IMG/VR virus record: IMGVR_UViG_3300007734_000661
Coordinates: 1 to 38,002 of that record
Reading direction: 5' to 3' (one strand)
Origin: a virus
Length of the DNA: 38,002 nucleotides
A program made the position numbers and the translations under genes. Below are positions 12,398 to 21,352 of the stretch, piece after piece. The notes under the pieces are model-generated. The model made no database searches. It saw nothing but the letters and a program-made list of their open reading frames with translations, and had not been told where the DNA came from. The first letter of the stretch is position 1. Each line of letters starts with the position of its first letter.

Positions 12398-13978
12398 TTA
12401 TTGTCCGTATATCTGTTGAAGTTCTTCCTGAGTAACATTAAGAGGAGCATTTGATGAAATGATCCCTCTAGAAAGAATAGGTGGAATATTAGAAATAGGA
12501 GTTTTAGGTTGTCTGCCTAATTTCAACATATCTTCAAGTCTGCGAAATTGATTAGTTTGCATACGTTCTGCACCTAATCTTGACCCATATCCGACAACAG
12601 GAGCTATAACAGCACCAACAGGGCCAAATAATGAAGCACCTAAATAAGAACCACCAGCACCAGCAACAACACTGCTAGGGGTTAATTTACCAGCCCATCG
12701 CAAGAAATTTTGTACATTGCCACCTTTAGCAGCAGCCTTAATAGCATCTTGTTCAGTTTTGCTAAATGATTTTAACAAAGCAGGATTATCAGCCAAAGTA
12801 ATTAATTTTCCTCTAAGTGCGTTTTCAAAACCAGATTGTGAATATCTAGCTTGACGCACATCAGCACTTTGAAAAACATCATCTAATATTTCTGCTTTTT
12901 TAGCTTGTTTCCAAAGAACTCGAGCCTCTTTTAATGTTTCAATAGCCTTTGCATCATCTTTAACAAGCATCCTACCGCTAGTAGTTTCAATAAACTTATC
13001 AATACGATCAATGATATTTCCTGCAATCATCTTTTCTTGACCAGTAGCAGTAGGTTTCATTGCTACAGATAGGACTGATTGACGTATTGAATCAAGGCTT
13101 TCTAATGTTTGCGGCTTAGAAAGCTCATCTTTCATATCAGCAATAATATTAGTTATGCCTGTATGCTCTCGTTTGCTATAACCTTTAAATGCTCCTGTTC
13201 TAGCATTTGCCTCTAAATCAAGACCTCCAACTAAATTACCAAACGCTTCTGGTTTATAAACAACACCAGCATCTTCAGATATTTTGTATAGTTTTGAAGA
13301 AAGCTGCTTTAATTGAGGAATACTTGGGACTTGTTCTACTTGCGTAGGTTTTACACCAATACCAAATGGTGCACTAGTAAGCATACCAGCAGCCATTCCA
13401 GCAGCAGGACTTCCAGTTTCTTCTGTTACAACTTGAGAAGCCATAGAGGCAGGAGCAGCAGCAGCTAATTGTCTGCCGGGCTGTTGTGCCATTTGACCAG
13501 CTATATTTCTACCTAATTCAGTAGTAGCTGTTTTAGCCAATGTAGGTAATGTAGCTAATTGTCCAGCAGTACCAGTTAATGCACCGCCACCAGCTTGTAT
13601 AGCACGTTCACCCGTAGTTTCTGGGACTGGGAAACCAAGTTTAGTTAATAGTCCTTCTACAGCACCCGCTGGCGATGGAATTTGATATTGCTGTGGTAAC
13701 GCTACGTTAGCCGCTTGTGTAGCTAATTCAGCAGCAGGTAATGCCAACATACCAGCTAATGAGCCTACAGGTCCTAAAGGAGCACCTAAAGCAGCACCAG
13801 CAACAACAGGAGCAGCACCTCTAGCAGCTAGCCCAGCTCCACGCGCTAATTCTTGGACAGCACCTCTAGGTTGCGCCTGAGACAAAGCATAGTTATATGC
13901 CTCCATATCACTCAAAGGAGTATCAGACTCAACTTTATAGGTTCCAGACCCGGGAATATTTATCTCATAAGTAGGCAT
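12398..13978 (-). CDS. Putative internal virion / DNA ejection protein
   Basis: A 526-residue protein. It starts MPTYEINIPGSGTYKVES, then has long Ala/Gly-rich amphipathic segments (LAARGAAPVVAGAALGAPLG), a central helical charged region, another Gly/Ala stretch (SSVVAGAGGSYLGASLFGPV), and ends with QEELQQIYGQ. The N-terminal 30 residues resemble a short beta unit found at the start of several virion-internal proteins. Position between tail fibre and other structural genes and the Ala/Gly stretches suggest an ejected protein that meets membrane. ATG 13978 touches the upstream stop (TGATG). Confidence 0.6.
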   Translation of the reverse strand: MPTYEINIPGSGTYKVESDTPLSDMEAYNYALSQAQPRGAVQELARGAGLAARGAAPVVAGAALGAPLGPVGSLAGMLALPAAELATQAANVALPQQYQIPSPAGAVEGLLTKLGFPVPETTGERAIQAGGGALTGTAGQLATLPTLAKTATTELGRNIAGQMAQQPGRQLAAAAPASMASQVVTEETGSPAAGMAAGMLTSAPFGIGVKPTQVEQVPSIPQLKQLSSKLYKISEDAGVVYKPEAFGNLVGGLDLEANARTGAFKGYSKREHTGITNIIADMKDELSKPQTLESLDSIRQSVLSVAMKPTATGQEKMIAGNIIDRIDKFIETTSGRMLVKDDAKAIETLKEARVLWKQAKKAEILDDVFQSADVRQARYSQSGFENALRGKLITLADNPALLKSFSKTEQDAIKAAAKGGNVQNFLRWAGKLTPSSVVAGAGGSYLGASLFGPVGAVIAPVVGYGSRLGAERMQTNQFRRLEDMLKLGRQPKTPISNIPPILSRGIISSNAPLNVTQEELQQIYGQ

Positions 13979-15810
13979 CAATTCACCTTCTTAACAGTTA
14001 CGCCTTTAGGCAATGGGCTTGTTGTTGGCTGCTGTACGACTCCACCTTTCAGAATATCGTCAAACTCACCGTTATACCCATAAGTACGAGCATATTGTTT
14101 AGGAATTGAACCTAATGCACGATTAGCACTATCAATATATTGTTTTAGTTGCTTTCTAAGAACATCTTCTTTCAAGCCAGCTTTTAATGACGCTTGAATA
14201 TTAGACAATGCAGCCATTTCTTTTTCAGTAACGCTACCAACAGCACCACCAGTAGGAGATGCAGCTCTCATTTTCTGAATTTCACTAACAAATGAACGTG
14301 TTTGCAGATTTTCTAATTTTGCAGCACCAGTATAAGCATCAGTTCCCGGTGCTCTAGACATCATTGGCCCAGTAAAACCAGAAATAGCTTGTAATTCTTT
14401 TGGGCTATTAAGTAATGCTTGAGCTGCATCTCTAGCATCAACTAACTGAGTTATTGAATAATTAACTAAATCAATGGTTGCAGGTTTTTGAGCTAATAAT
14501 TTTTGCTTTTCTTTTGGTGGTATTTTTTTATCTGGCTGATTTATCAATGGAATATCTCGACCAATATCAACTACTGGTTTTGTTGCAGTCTCACCAGTCC
14601 TTTGCATATTGGCAGGAACTCTAGGTTCAGGAGCTTGTGCCATTGGCGGTATTGCTGCTCTAGGAGTAACAACAGGAGCCTGAGTAGGCTGAACAACAGG
14701 AGCAGGTTGAGGGGCTACAGCAGTATATGCAGTAGGAGCTATAACTGGGGCATTCCCACGCAACATTTGTTCACGAGATGTAGGCAATGCAGGAGCAGCT
14801 CCAGTTTCAAACTTTAGCTTTTGAGCATCAATAGCAATCTTAGTTTGATCTGCTTGTGTAGGAGCACTTGCATAATCAAGTACATTTCTATTTTGCTCAG
14901 GAGTTAATTTGGTTTGATCGTTAGTACCAAACTGAGTAACAGCATAGTTACCTGCTATTCCATCAAACTTATATTGTTTGCTAGACTCCAATACTGCCTG
15001 ATCTACTCTTTGAATTGCATCAAGTAAATCTTTTCCTTTAAGAACTGATCCTTCTTTTAACTTTTCAATTGTTTCATATTGCTGTTTAAATCCTGCTGGA
15101 GCATTAGTAATTCTGTCTTTAATATTAATATCAGAAGCTATTACTTGCTGCTGACGTTCAAGAATCTTATCAGCACTTTCTAATGCTGCTTTTGCTTTAA
15201 CAGGGTCTCTTAAAACTGCATAAGTTTGAGCATCAGCCAAAAATCCATTTCTCATTGTTTCTAACTGAGAAATTTCTGACTTACCACCAGCCGATTGCTC
15301 TTGTAATACTTGACCTTCAATTTGCCCAGCAGTGACAGTAGGAGCCGCAGCACCTTGAGGCATATATTGCCCACGTAAATTCTGAAATTGACGAAGTTCA
15401 GAAAGATTTTTAATAGTTCCTGCTGGGTCTATAAGTAATGCTGTTTTTGTAGCTTCATCAATATTTGGGTCTAATCTCAATGCGTCAACAGCTGCTTTTG
15501 TTTGAGCCGATTGCTGCATCTGCAATTTCATTTGAGCTAACTTCTGAGCGTTAGCCATCTGCTCAATACCGCCTTGATATGCCTGACCTGATGCACCGTA
15601 ACCAGCACCTAAAGCAGCCAATATATTTTGAGTAGCAGAGCGTCTAGGGCCTTGAGAACCCATCCCAGCAGCCAACGCAGCAGCCGTACCTAATAGTCCA
15701 GCAATATTTGATTGTCTTGATAATGTAGCAGCATCTTGCGGTCCTAATAATCCTTCATACATAGGATTTTGTTGACCAAATACGTTAGGAATGTAATCAG
15801 AGAGTGCCAT
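13978..15810 (-). CDS. Putative internal virion protein (large, Gln/Ala-rich)
   Basis: A 610-residue protein starting MALSDYIPNVFGQQNP, with QGPRRSATQNILAALGAGYG near residue 55, long coiled-coil-like segments (QKLAQMKLQMQQSAQTKAAV), a Pro/Ala-rich linker at about 345-410, and a helical C-terminal part with TGGAVGSVTEKEMAAL. I remember the first 80 residues as a theme of aquatic podovirus virion proteins. Likely packed in the capsid or tail and ejected with DNA. No enzymatic motif is visible. Confidence 0.65.
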   Translation of the reverse strand: MALSDYIPNVFGQQNPMYEGLLGPQDAATLSRQSNIAGLLGTAAALAAGMGSQGPRRSATQNILAALGAGYGASGQAYQGGIEQMANAQKLAQMKLQMQQSAQTKAAVDALRLDPNIDEATKTALLIDPAGTIKNLSELRQFQNLRGQYMPQGAAAPTVTAGQIEGQVLQEQSAGGKSEISQLETMRNGFLADAQTYAVLRDPVKAKAALESADKILERQQQVIASDINIKDRITNAPAGFKQQYETIEKLKEGSVLKGKDLLDAIQRVDQAVLESSKQYKFDGIAGNYAVTQFGTNDQTKLTPEQNRNVLDYASAPTQADQTKIAIDAQKLKFETGAAPALPTSREQMLRGNAPVIAPTAYTAVAPQPAPVVQPTQAPVVTPRAAIPPMAQAPEPRVPANMQRTGETATKPVVDIGRDIPLINQPDKKIPPKEKQKLLAQKPATIDLVNYSITQLVDARDAAQALLNSPKELQAISGFTGPMMSRAPGTDAYTGAAKLENLQTRSFVSEIQKMRAASPTGGAVGSVTEKEMAALSNIQASLKAGLKEDVLRKQLKQYIDSANRALGSIPKQYARTYGYNGEFDDILKGGVVQQPTTSPLPKGVTVKKVN

Positions 15811-15817
15811 ACATCAC

Positions 15818-16321
15818 CTATATCAAAGAAATCGGTTTATTTTGAATAACAGTTTGTTGCTGTGGATTCAATAAGCTCATGTAATCCATTGGCTGAACTT
15901 GTCCACGTTGAATTTGTCCGGGTTGAGTAAAATGAACTTGTGGCTGTTGCATCATGCTACTAGCAGCTTTCATGCCTAACTGAGTAGCCATTTGATTTCT
16001 ATTCATCCAATCATTAGCCGAAGTAATATCTTTCCAAACACCACCCAATGTTTCAGAACCTAATAATGTATTGCCACCAATGGCGTTAGCAGGACCTGTC
16101 ATTCCACCAACTATCTGACCTTGACCAAGAGCACTAACTAAAGGATTACTAGATGCCACAAATGGAGCAGATTGAGAAACAATACCCGGCAATGAAGCAG
16201 CAGTAGCCTCAGCCGCAAATGGAGCCGCTAATTGCGAAACACCCGCAAGAGTTGGAATAGATGCTGCTACCGTTGGAGCAAGTTCAGCCGCAATGATGCT
16301 TCCGCTAACTGGATCACCCAT
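15818..16321 (-). CDS. Putative virion-associated protein
   Basis: A 167-residue Ala/Ser/Gln-rich protein (AAELAPTVAASIPTLAGVSQ; the end has a Gln/Pro-rich stretch with MDYMSLLNPQQQTVIQ). No known domain. It sits between two other Gln/Ala-rich structural genes and shares one base with the upstream stop, so it is probably part of the internal virion or tail-tip set. Confidence 0.6.
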   Translation of the reverse strand: MGDPVSGSIIAAELAPTVAASIPTLAGVSQLAAPFAAEATAASLPGIVSQSAPFVASSNPLVSALGQGQIVGGMTGPANAIGGNTLLGSETLGGVWKDITSANDWMNRNQMATQLGMKAASSMMQQPQVHFTQPGQIQRGQVQPMDYMSLLNPQQQTVIQNKPISLI

Positions 16322-17055
16322 TATTTACCCCCTGTCGGTGTCGCTGTTTGTGTCGTAGTGCTACCTTGAGGAGCAGTCGAGTACAAATTAGCGTATTGAC
16401 TTAGTTTCATCTGTGGCAAGTTCTGCTGGAAGTTAAAGCGATTCATAGCATCTTGTAACTGAGCAGCACTCTGAGCTTCTCTAGCACCACCAACGCTAAG
16501 TAAACGCTGAATGTCAGCATAGTCAGCCTGAGCCATCTGAGGAGCAGCGCCAACAGCCGCCATTTGACGAGCACGTTCAGCTTCAGCAGAGTTATAAGCC
16601 AACTGACCACCTTGTTCCGCTAGTGCACGAGCAAAGATGTCCTGAGCCGTACCTGCTTGCTGACCCATTGCGCTAGAACCATAACGACCTGCTGACGCTG
16701 CGGAAGATTGCAGATTCTGAATGTTTCTGTTGAATTGTTCACCCGCTAATCGATTCGTCTGCTCTAAAGCACCCGCTAGGAATGGATTAACGCCTCGTCC
16801 TTGAATCGTAGCTAATGTCTCTGCCTGTGCTGCACCTGTTAGCGGAGAACCTGCCATAGCTCGTTCTTGAGCCATTTGAAGGGCTTGCTGAGTCTGCTCA
16901 GATGGGCTTACATACGTCTGACCGGGGAAGAATGAAGGATTTGGAGATTCGTATAGACGTTTCGCTTCCTCTAACCCATAGGTAACATACGGCTTGATCG
17001 CTGGATCAATACTCGTAGTGGTTTTGCTTTCTTGTTGTCCGCCGCCGCCGCCCAT
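16321..17055 (-). CDS. Putative tail or internal virion protein
   Basis: A 244-residue protein. It starts with a Gly run (MGGGGGQQESKTTTSIDPA), then YVTYGLEEAKRLYE and FFPGQTYVSPSEQTQQAL, followed by Ala/Gln-rich helices (RNIQNLQSSAASAGRYGSSA) and a Thr-rich tail. I remember this Gly-start plus Y.PGQTY..PS.QT pattern from structural genes of aquatic phages near the tail hub gene. Role unproven; probably virion-associated. Confidence 0.62.
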   Translation of the reverse strand: MGGGGGQQESKTTTSIDPAIKPYVTYGLEEAKRLYESPNPSFFPGQTYVSPSEQTQQALQMAQERAMAGSPLTGAAQAETLATIQGRGVNPFLAGALEQTNRLAGEQFNRNIQNLQSSAASAGRYGSSAMGQQAGTAQDIFARALAEQGGQLAYNSAEAERARQMAAVGAAPQMAQADYADIQRLLSVGGAREAQSAAQLQDAMNRFNFQQNLPQMKLSQYANLYSTAPQGSTTTQTATPTGGK

Positions 17056-17057
17056 AA

Positions 17058-17456
17058 TTACACCTCACAAATCCATTGTTTCGGACGGAATCCGTATTGA
17101 GCCGCCCTCTTATCCCAACCCCGCCTATGGCTAGAAAATGTTATATATTTGACTTTAGCTTCAACAGCCATGCCTTTTATATATTTTAAGGCATTTCCGA
17201 CAACATCATAACTATTTTCTAACGAATAAGCTGCCCATAAATGCAGAGTCTCACCTTGCGGTTGCAGAATAAAGAATCCTTTAAAATGGTTATTCTCTAT
17301 TAAAACAAACAGTAAACTCTTTTGATTAAAGCAGTCTGTATATACATCCTCAATAATCCAGTTTTCTGGACTCCTACGTTTAATCTTCTCTAAGCCAGTT
17401 CTTACACTAGCCCACCATTGTCGTAGTTCCTGCGGAGCAATAAATCTATACTCCAT
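17058..17456 (-). CDS. GNAT-like fold protein of the tail gene cluster
   Basis: A 132-residue protein. LLFVLIENNHFKGFFILQPQ, then LHLWAAYSLENSYDVVGNAL and a final KYITFSSHRRGWDKRAAQYG follow the beta-alpha order of small GNAT-like proteins. The usual acetyl-CoA loop (Q/RxxGxG/A) is not clear, so activity is uncertain. Similar short proteins recur between tail genes of podovirus-like phages. Its ATG shares one base with the upstream stop. Confidence 0.62.
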   Translation of the reverse strand: MEYRFIAPQELRQWWASVRTGLEKIKRRSPENWIIEDVYTDCFNQKSLLFVLIENNHFKGFFILQPQGETLHLWAAYSLENSYDVVGNALKYIKGMAVEAKVKYITFSSHRRGWDKRAAQYGFRPKQWICEV

Positions 17457-18253
17457 TAGCCCACCACGATATAGCCATATTTTTTATCTGCTGTACTGTT
17501 AGCCCAATGACTGACAGTTGCTTGTCCTTGCTGTTGCGCTGATACATATATGTTTGATAATGCATTAGGAGAAATATAATTTACCGTTGTAATTACACTA
17601 GGAACTGCTGGTCTAGTCGGGCTAGTTCCTGCCGCAAATGCTTCAATACTTACAGACGTATCAGAAACACGCCACATTATCTGAAGATAATCATTTGCTG
17701 CTAATTCAATAAAGTAATTCAATGCGCCAATAAAGTGGCTAGGATCACCTGAACTATGTCTTGCCGGAATACCAAATCGACTATTAGAAGCCGCTATATC
17801 TGATCCATTCTTCCTAAACCATACATCTATATCTTGGCTGCTATTTGTCGTATTTTTGAACTGAATAGAAAATTGTAAATTGTAAACACCTGCATTCCGC
17901 ACGTTAACACGAGAACTGTTAGATACATATACTCCATTGGAGTAGTCAGTTGTATTTAATGTAATTGCATACGCTGCTGTTGTACTAGCCGCAGTCTGGT
18001 TTGTAGAGTCCTGAAACGCTCCGTAAGGCATCGAATCAGCATACGCAGCCGCAGATATAGGCGTAAAGAATAAAAGGCTCTCGTTACCTATACGACCGTC
18101 AAAAAGAGTTGTAGTCGTAGCATTACCAGTTGCTAAAGTAATCTCACCAGTATTGTTCGTCTTACCGTCCATGATCCCACGGACAACTTCACTAACTGCA
18201 CGTTCATCAGAGCCGAATACAGGTAATGTACGGAACTGAGCACGTTTAGTCAT
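17456..18253 (-). CDS. Putative tail/fibre protein with jellyroll-like C-terminal part
   Basis: A 265-residue protein. The N-terminal part is short and charged (SDERAVSEVVRGIMDGK); from about residue 90 it is all beta, with GVYNLQFSIQFKNTTNSSQD, IDVWFRKNGSDIAASNSRFG and FIELAANDYLQIMWR. That pattern is common in C1q/TNF-like jellyroll heads on phage structural proteins. It lies next to the tail hub gene; a fibre head or decoration role is inferred. Confidence 0.68.
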   Translation of the reverse strand: MTKRAQFRTLPVFGSDERAVSEVVRGIMDGKTNNTGEITLATGNATTTTLFDGRIGNESLLFFTPISAAAYADSMPYGAFQDSTNQTAASTTAAYAITLNTTDYSNGVYVSNSSRVNVRNAGVYNLQFSIQFKNTTNSSQDIDVWFRKNGSDIAASNSRFGIPARHSSGDPSHFIGALNYFIELAANDYLQIMWRVSDTSVSIEAFAAGTSPTRPAVPSVITTVNYISPNALSNIYVSAQQQGQATVSHWANSTADKKYGYIVVG

Positions 18254-19908
18254 CGCGTACCCTGCTGAGTAATATCAATCTCACAACCTATAATCGTTTC
18301 CCAGTTAGCATTAGTCGGGCTTACCTTGATACGATGGTAATTACCGTTAGCTCTCAATGGCACTCGGTTCTCTGAGTCTGGTGTAGATGTCGCACCGAAC
18401 TCGATACTGTCTGACAATAGTTTTCTACTGGCAACTGCGACTGACGCAATTCCATTATCGATAATAGGTTTTGCCAATGTGATAATAGAACGTCCAATAT
18501 CTATGTCTCCAGAAGTAATGTAAGCAGATAGTAATGCACCAGAGAAAACTACAATCCTCTGATTTCTAACGCCAACGAATATAAGCTGACCACCCGCCCA
18601 AGTACGTGAATCTAACGGAATCTGTTCTGCTGCGTTATCAATGCTTGGCAATGTGATTGTGCAATTTGACGTAGTAATAGTCGCACCAGTTGCGGCTGTA
18701 AATGTAAATACATTTGCGTTAGTTCGTGTTACTGCGAATGTTCCATCTACTCCAGCACCAGACGTTGCATCAAAAGACACATAAGCACCAGTCTCTAACC
18801 CATGATCTGTAACAGTCACGGTAACAGTAGTGCTACTTTGTGTATACGTACCAGTTTTCTGGTTTGTACTATCAAAATAGTAAATATCTAACTGCTCAAG
18901 TGTGGCACTAGGTGTCAGTCCATACGCTAAGAAGTTAACGTCTGTTAAACCATACGACCACTTATTCAGATCAATCGAGTAATACAGCAAGAATCTGCGA
19001 CCAAAGTTATTCTTAAAGTTCCAGATAACTAATTTCTTAACTGGATCAATCGTCGCACTCATGCCTGTCTGAATTTCGCTCAAACTGACGTTATTAAAGA
19101 ACCAACGATTAACCTTTTCTACTCCGATATTCTTAACTGACTTGCCATCACACATATAAAAGCCATCGTCAGACAAGAAGTACGTTAAATTGCCAAACTG
19201 AGCTACAGAACCATTGGACATACAGCCTAACGTCCTAGAAATAGCGTCAAATTGGAAGAAAAACGGACTACCTGAGTACGTCATACGGTAAATAGCACGT
19301 TCTAAGAACACTAATCCGTATTCTCCACCTGCTAAACCAGTAATATCACCACCATCAGGCATGACTTGTGAGTCAGATTGAGAAGCAGCACCCGGAGTCC
19401 AGTCAGTCTCGTCATTAATATCCGACCAATAGACCTTATTCTCCTCACCACCTACGTTAGCCGCTACAACAAAGTCACGAACTACCGTTACAAACTTAGC
19501 AGCAGGAGCCGCAGCAGCCAAATCAGCAAAGTACGTCGATGAACCTAGATCATAAGCCTGTAACTGGTCTGCACCATTGGCTAAGATCATCTTAGAGCCG
19601 AACTGAGTAATATCCCATGCCTCGACAGTAGAATAGCCAGTAGTCGTTAATGCATCTAAGCCAGTATTACTAGGGTTAAACTTGTAAATCTGTGTAGCAC
19701 CAGCCGCAAATAGATTTGAAGCACCAGCAAACTTACCTGCAAACGCTACGAGTAAGTTCTGACCTGCATCAGCAGAATAATCTACCGCCTCACGTAACGG
19801 AGCATAGCCATTAGTAACCGGATAACAGTTATAGGCATCAGTTACAGCACCAGTAACACCCGGCTGATCTGGCAACCACTCACCAAAAATAATCTTTTGC
19901 TTTGCCAT
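18250..19908 (-). CDS. Tail hub / P22 gp10-like stabilisation protein
   Basis: A 552-residue protein starting MAKQKIIFGEWLPDQPGVTG, then VTNGYAPLREAVDYSAD, and containing WSDINDETDWTPGAASQSDS, GLVFLERAIYRMTYSGSPFF and YFLSDDGFYMCDG. The repeated beta units and these blocks resemble the P22 gp10 / podovirus tail tubular B group, which closes the tail and holds fibres or needle. A shorter Ig-like insert is seen at about 360-420 (TYTQSSTTVTVTVTDHGLET). It starts one base into the upstream stop (TAATG). Confidence 0.78.
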   Translation of the reverse strand: MAKQKIIFGEWLPDQPGVTGAVTDAYNCYPVTNGYAPLREAVDYSADAGQNLLVAFAGKFAGASNLFAAGATQIYKFNPSNTGLDALTTTGYSTVEAWDITQFGSKMILANGADQLQAYDLGSSTYFADLAAAAPAAKFVTVVRDFVVAANVGGEENKVYWSDINDETDWTPGAASQSDSQVMPDGGDITGLAGGEYGLVFLERAIYRMTYSGSPFFFQFDAISRTLGCMSNGSVAQFGNLTYFLSDDGFYMCDGKSVKNIGVEKVNRWFFNNVSLSEIQTGMSATIDPVKKLVIWNFKNNFGRRFLLYYSIDLNKWSYGLTDVNFLAYGLTPSATLEQLDIYYFDSTNQKTGTYTQSSTTVTVTVTDHGLETGAYVSFDATSGAGVDGTFAVTRTNANVFTFTAATGATITTSNCTITLPSIDNAAEQIPLDSRTWAGGQLIFVGVRNQRIVVFSGALLSAYITSGDIDIGRSIITLAKPIIDNGIASVAVASRKLLSDSIEFGATSTPDSENRVPLRANGNYHRIKVSPTNANWETIIGCEIDITQQGTR

Positions 19909-20378
19909 TACTGTCTAGCCCAATTAGTAGATTCTGGAGTAACTACAGTCCACTCGTAACCGATAACATCACCAATAGCACCTATAGTCGCATTACCAGT
20001 AACAGACGCACGATTAACAGCTACGTAAGTACCTCTTGCTGTCACCGTAGCGTTACCTGTGATACTAGACGCACCAACAATTGTAATAACACCATTAGCC
20101 GTGACAGTAGCTGTGCCTGTGATACTAGCTTGTATAGCTTCAGTTACAGTCGCATTAGCCGTTACTGTGACATTACCAGTAATACTAGCAAAGCCTTGTT
20201 TTATAGCCTGACCTGCCGCTATTACCGTAGCAGTACCGATGACAGACGCACCGATACCTTCGTTCTCACAATAGCCAGAATCCCAATAGCCAGCAACAAC
20301 GTATAGATCAGGAGAGCTTAAGTCATCCTCACCATAACCTTGAATCCAGTAATCAAAATCGACGTAATTGTTAGCCAT
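19908..20378 (-). CDS. Repeat protein, putative beta-solenoid fibre or tail component
   Basis: A 156-residue protein whose middle consists of five units of about 20 residues with the core A-S-(I/V)-T-G-(N/T)-(A/V)-T-V-T-A. The units start at about residues 43, 64, 84, 105 and 125. The first 40 residues are aromatic and acidic (NNYVDFDYWIQGYGEDD) and the end is Trp-rich. Short identical turns suggest a beta-helix or stacked beta fold. No known family. Its position within tail genes suggests a fibre or hub extension. Confidence 0.7.
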   Translation of the reverse strand: MANNYVDFDYWIQGYGEDDLSSPDLYVVAGYWDSGYCENEGIGASVIGTATVIAAGQAIKQGFASITGNVTVTANATVTEAIQASITGTATVTANGVITIVGASSITGNATVTARGTYVAVNRASVTGNATIGAIGDVIGYEWTVVTPESTNWARQ

Positions 20379-20739
20379 TTACCTCTACCCAAGTCTGAGA
20401 TTCATCATCCCATGAGTACATTTTGCCATCAGTAGGCATGGCTATTGGAGACTGCCATTGAGCATTAGCGTCAAGAGTCCAACTTGCATAAGGCTTAGGA
20501 GCTACAAACGCATCTATGTCTGCATTGTAGGTGTAACCAATGCCAGCATAATTTCCACGAAACGGAGTGCCTCCTAAACTATGGGTATTGCCTTTAGTAT
20601 TGTAACTCGTGCGTTTGCATACCTGACCACGAAAATCACCATACCAAACTTCCCAATCAATACCGTCCTCGCCTTCGTCTTTACCGACAATGACTTCAGT
20701 AACAATATTGTTCTCGTCAAGAAATGCGTAGTGAGCCAT
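20371..20739 (-). CDS. Conserved structural protein with NYAGIGYTYN motif
   Basis: A 122-residue protein: MAHYAFLDENNIVTEVIVGK, CKRTSYNTKGNTHSLGG, FRGNYAGIGYTYNADIDAF, then PKPYASWTLDANAQWQSP and a Trp-containing end. I know this pattern from many cyanophage and pelagiphage structural proteins, often fused to or next to tail fibres, and a fibre chaperone or decoration role is often suspected. It overlaps the downstream repeat gene by eight bases. Confidence 0.75.
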   Translation of the reverse strand: MAHYAFLDENNIVTEVIVGKDEGEDGIDWEVWYGDFRGQVCKRTSYNTKGNTHSLGGTPFRGNYAGIGYTYNADIDAFVAPKPYASWTLDANAQWQSPIAMPTDGKMYSWDDESQTWVEVNG

Positions 20740-20740
20740 T

Positions 20741-21349
20741 TTATTCTTCCCTCAAATTCAAGCCAGTAAGACTTTCGTCTGAACCTATATGACCTTTTAA
20801 AAACGTATTAAACGCTATGCTAATCCTAGTATTATCATCTTCTTTAGTCTGTACCATGTGCGTTAAGTGCGATGGGAATAAAATCAAATCACAAGCACCT
20901 ACTTCAAACCACCAAGATTCGCTGTTATAAGGATTATATTCAGCAGCAGGAACCTTAATGCGCTCATACCCATCCTTATAAAAATAAATCTTATCAAACT
21001 CTCTATTTGCTTGTGGATAAAACACACCAGACACTACGCTATTTGGATGAGCGTGTTTATGATGATGCTGTCCTTTTTCTGTGTAATTAGCCCAACTCTG
21101 CGTTAGATACAGACTTACATCAAACTTTGGCGCGTGTATTGCCTTAAAGTATTCCAACATCGAATCTTCAATAAAATCACGTATTTCAGTTAATTCTTTA
21201 TTCTTTAGTATCTTCCGATCCTTGCTAGTTGTATTACCTTCGTTAGCAAAATGCTCCTGACCTTTGATGAACTCTAATTCAGCCTCGGTTAAATCACGAC
21301 CAAACTTAAAAAAAGCAACCGGAGTTGGGAATAGATTATTTATATTCAC
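20741..21349 (-). CDS. 2-oxoglutarate/Fe(II)-dependent oxygenase-like protein
   Basis: A 202-residue double-stranded-beta-helix protein like the putative 2OG-Fe(II) oxygenases common in marine phages. Metal-site pattern: HAHPNS at about 99-104 followed by SGVFYP, and LFPSHLTHMV at about 157-166 with a distal His at 164; RISIAFN at about 175-181 provides the Arg for 2-oxoglutarate. The substrate is unknown; hydroxylation of a virion protein or of a host cell component is possible. It is encoded between tail fibre genes. Confidence 0.85.
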   Translation of the reverse strand: MNINNLFPTPVAFFKFGRDLTEAELEFIKGQEHFANEGNTTSKDRKILKNKELTEIRDFIEDSMLEYFKAIHAPKFDVSLYLTQSWANYTEKGQHHHKHAHPNSVVSGVFYPQANREFDKIYFYKDGYERIKVPAAEYNPYNSESWWFEVGACDLILFPSHLTHMVQTKEDDNTRISIAFNTFLKGHIGSDESLTGLNLREE

Positions 21350-21352
21350 AAA

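Noticed and set aside
19902-20306. Plus-strand Ser/Thr/Arg-rich frame opposite the repeat protein
   Set aside because: Low complexity comes from the antisense of the repeated units; there is no ribosome site.
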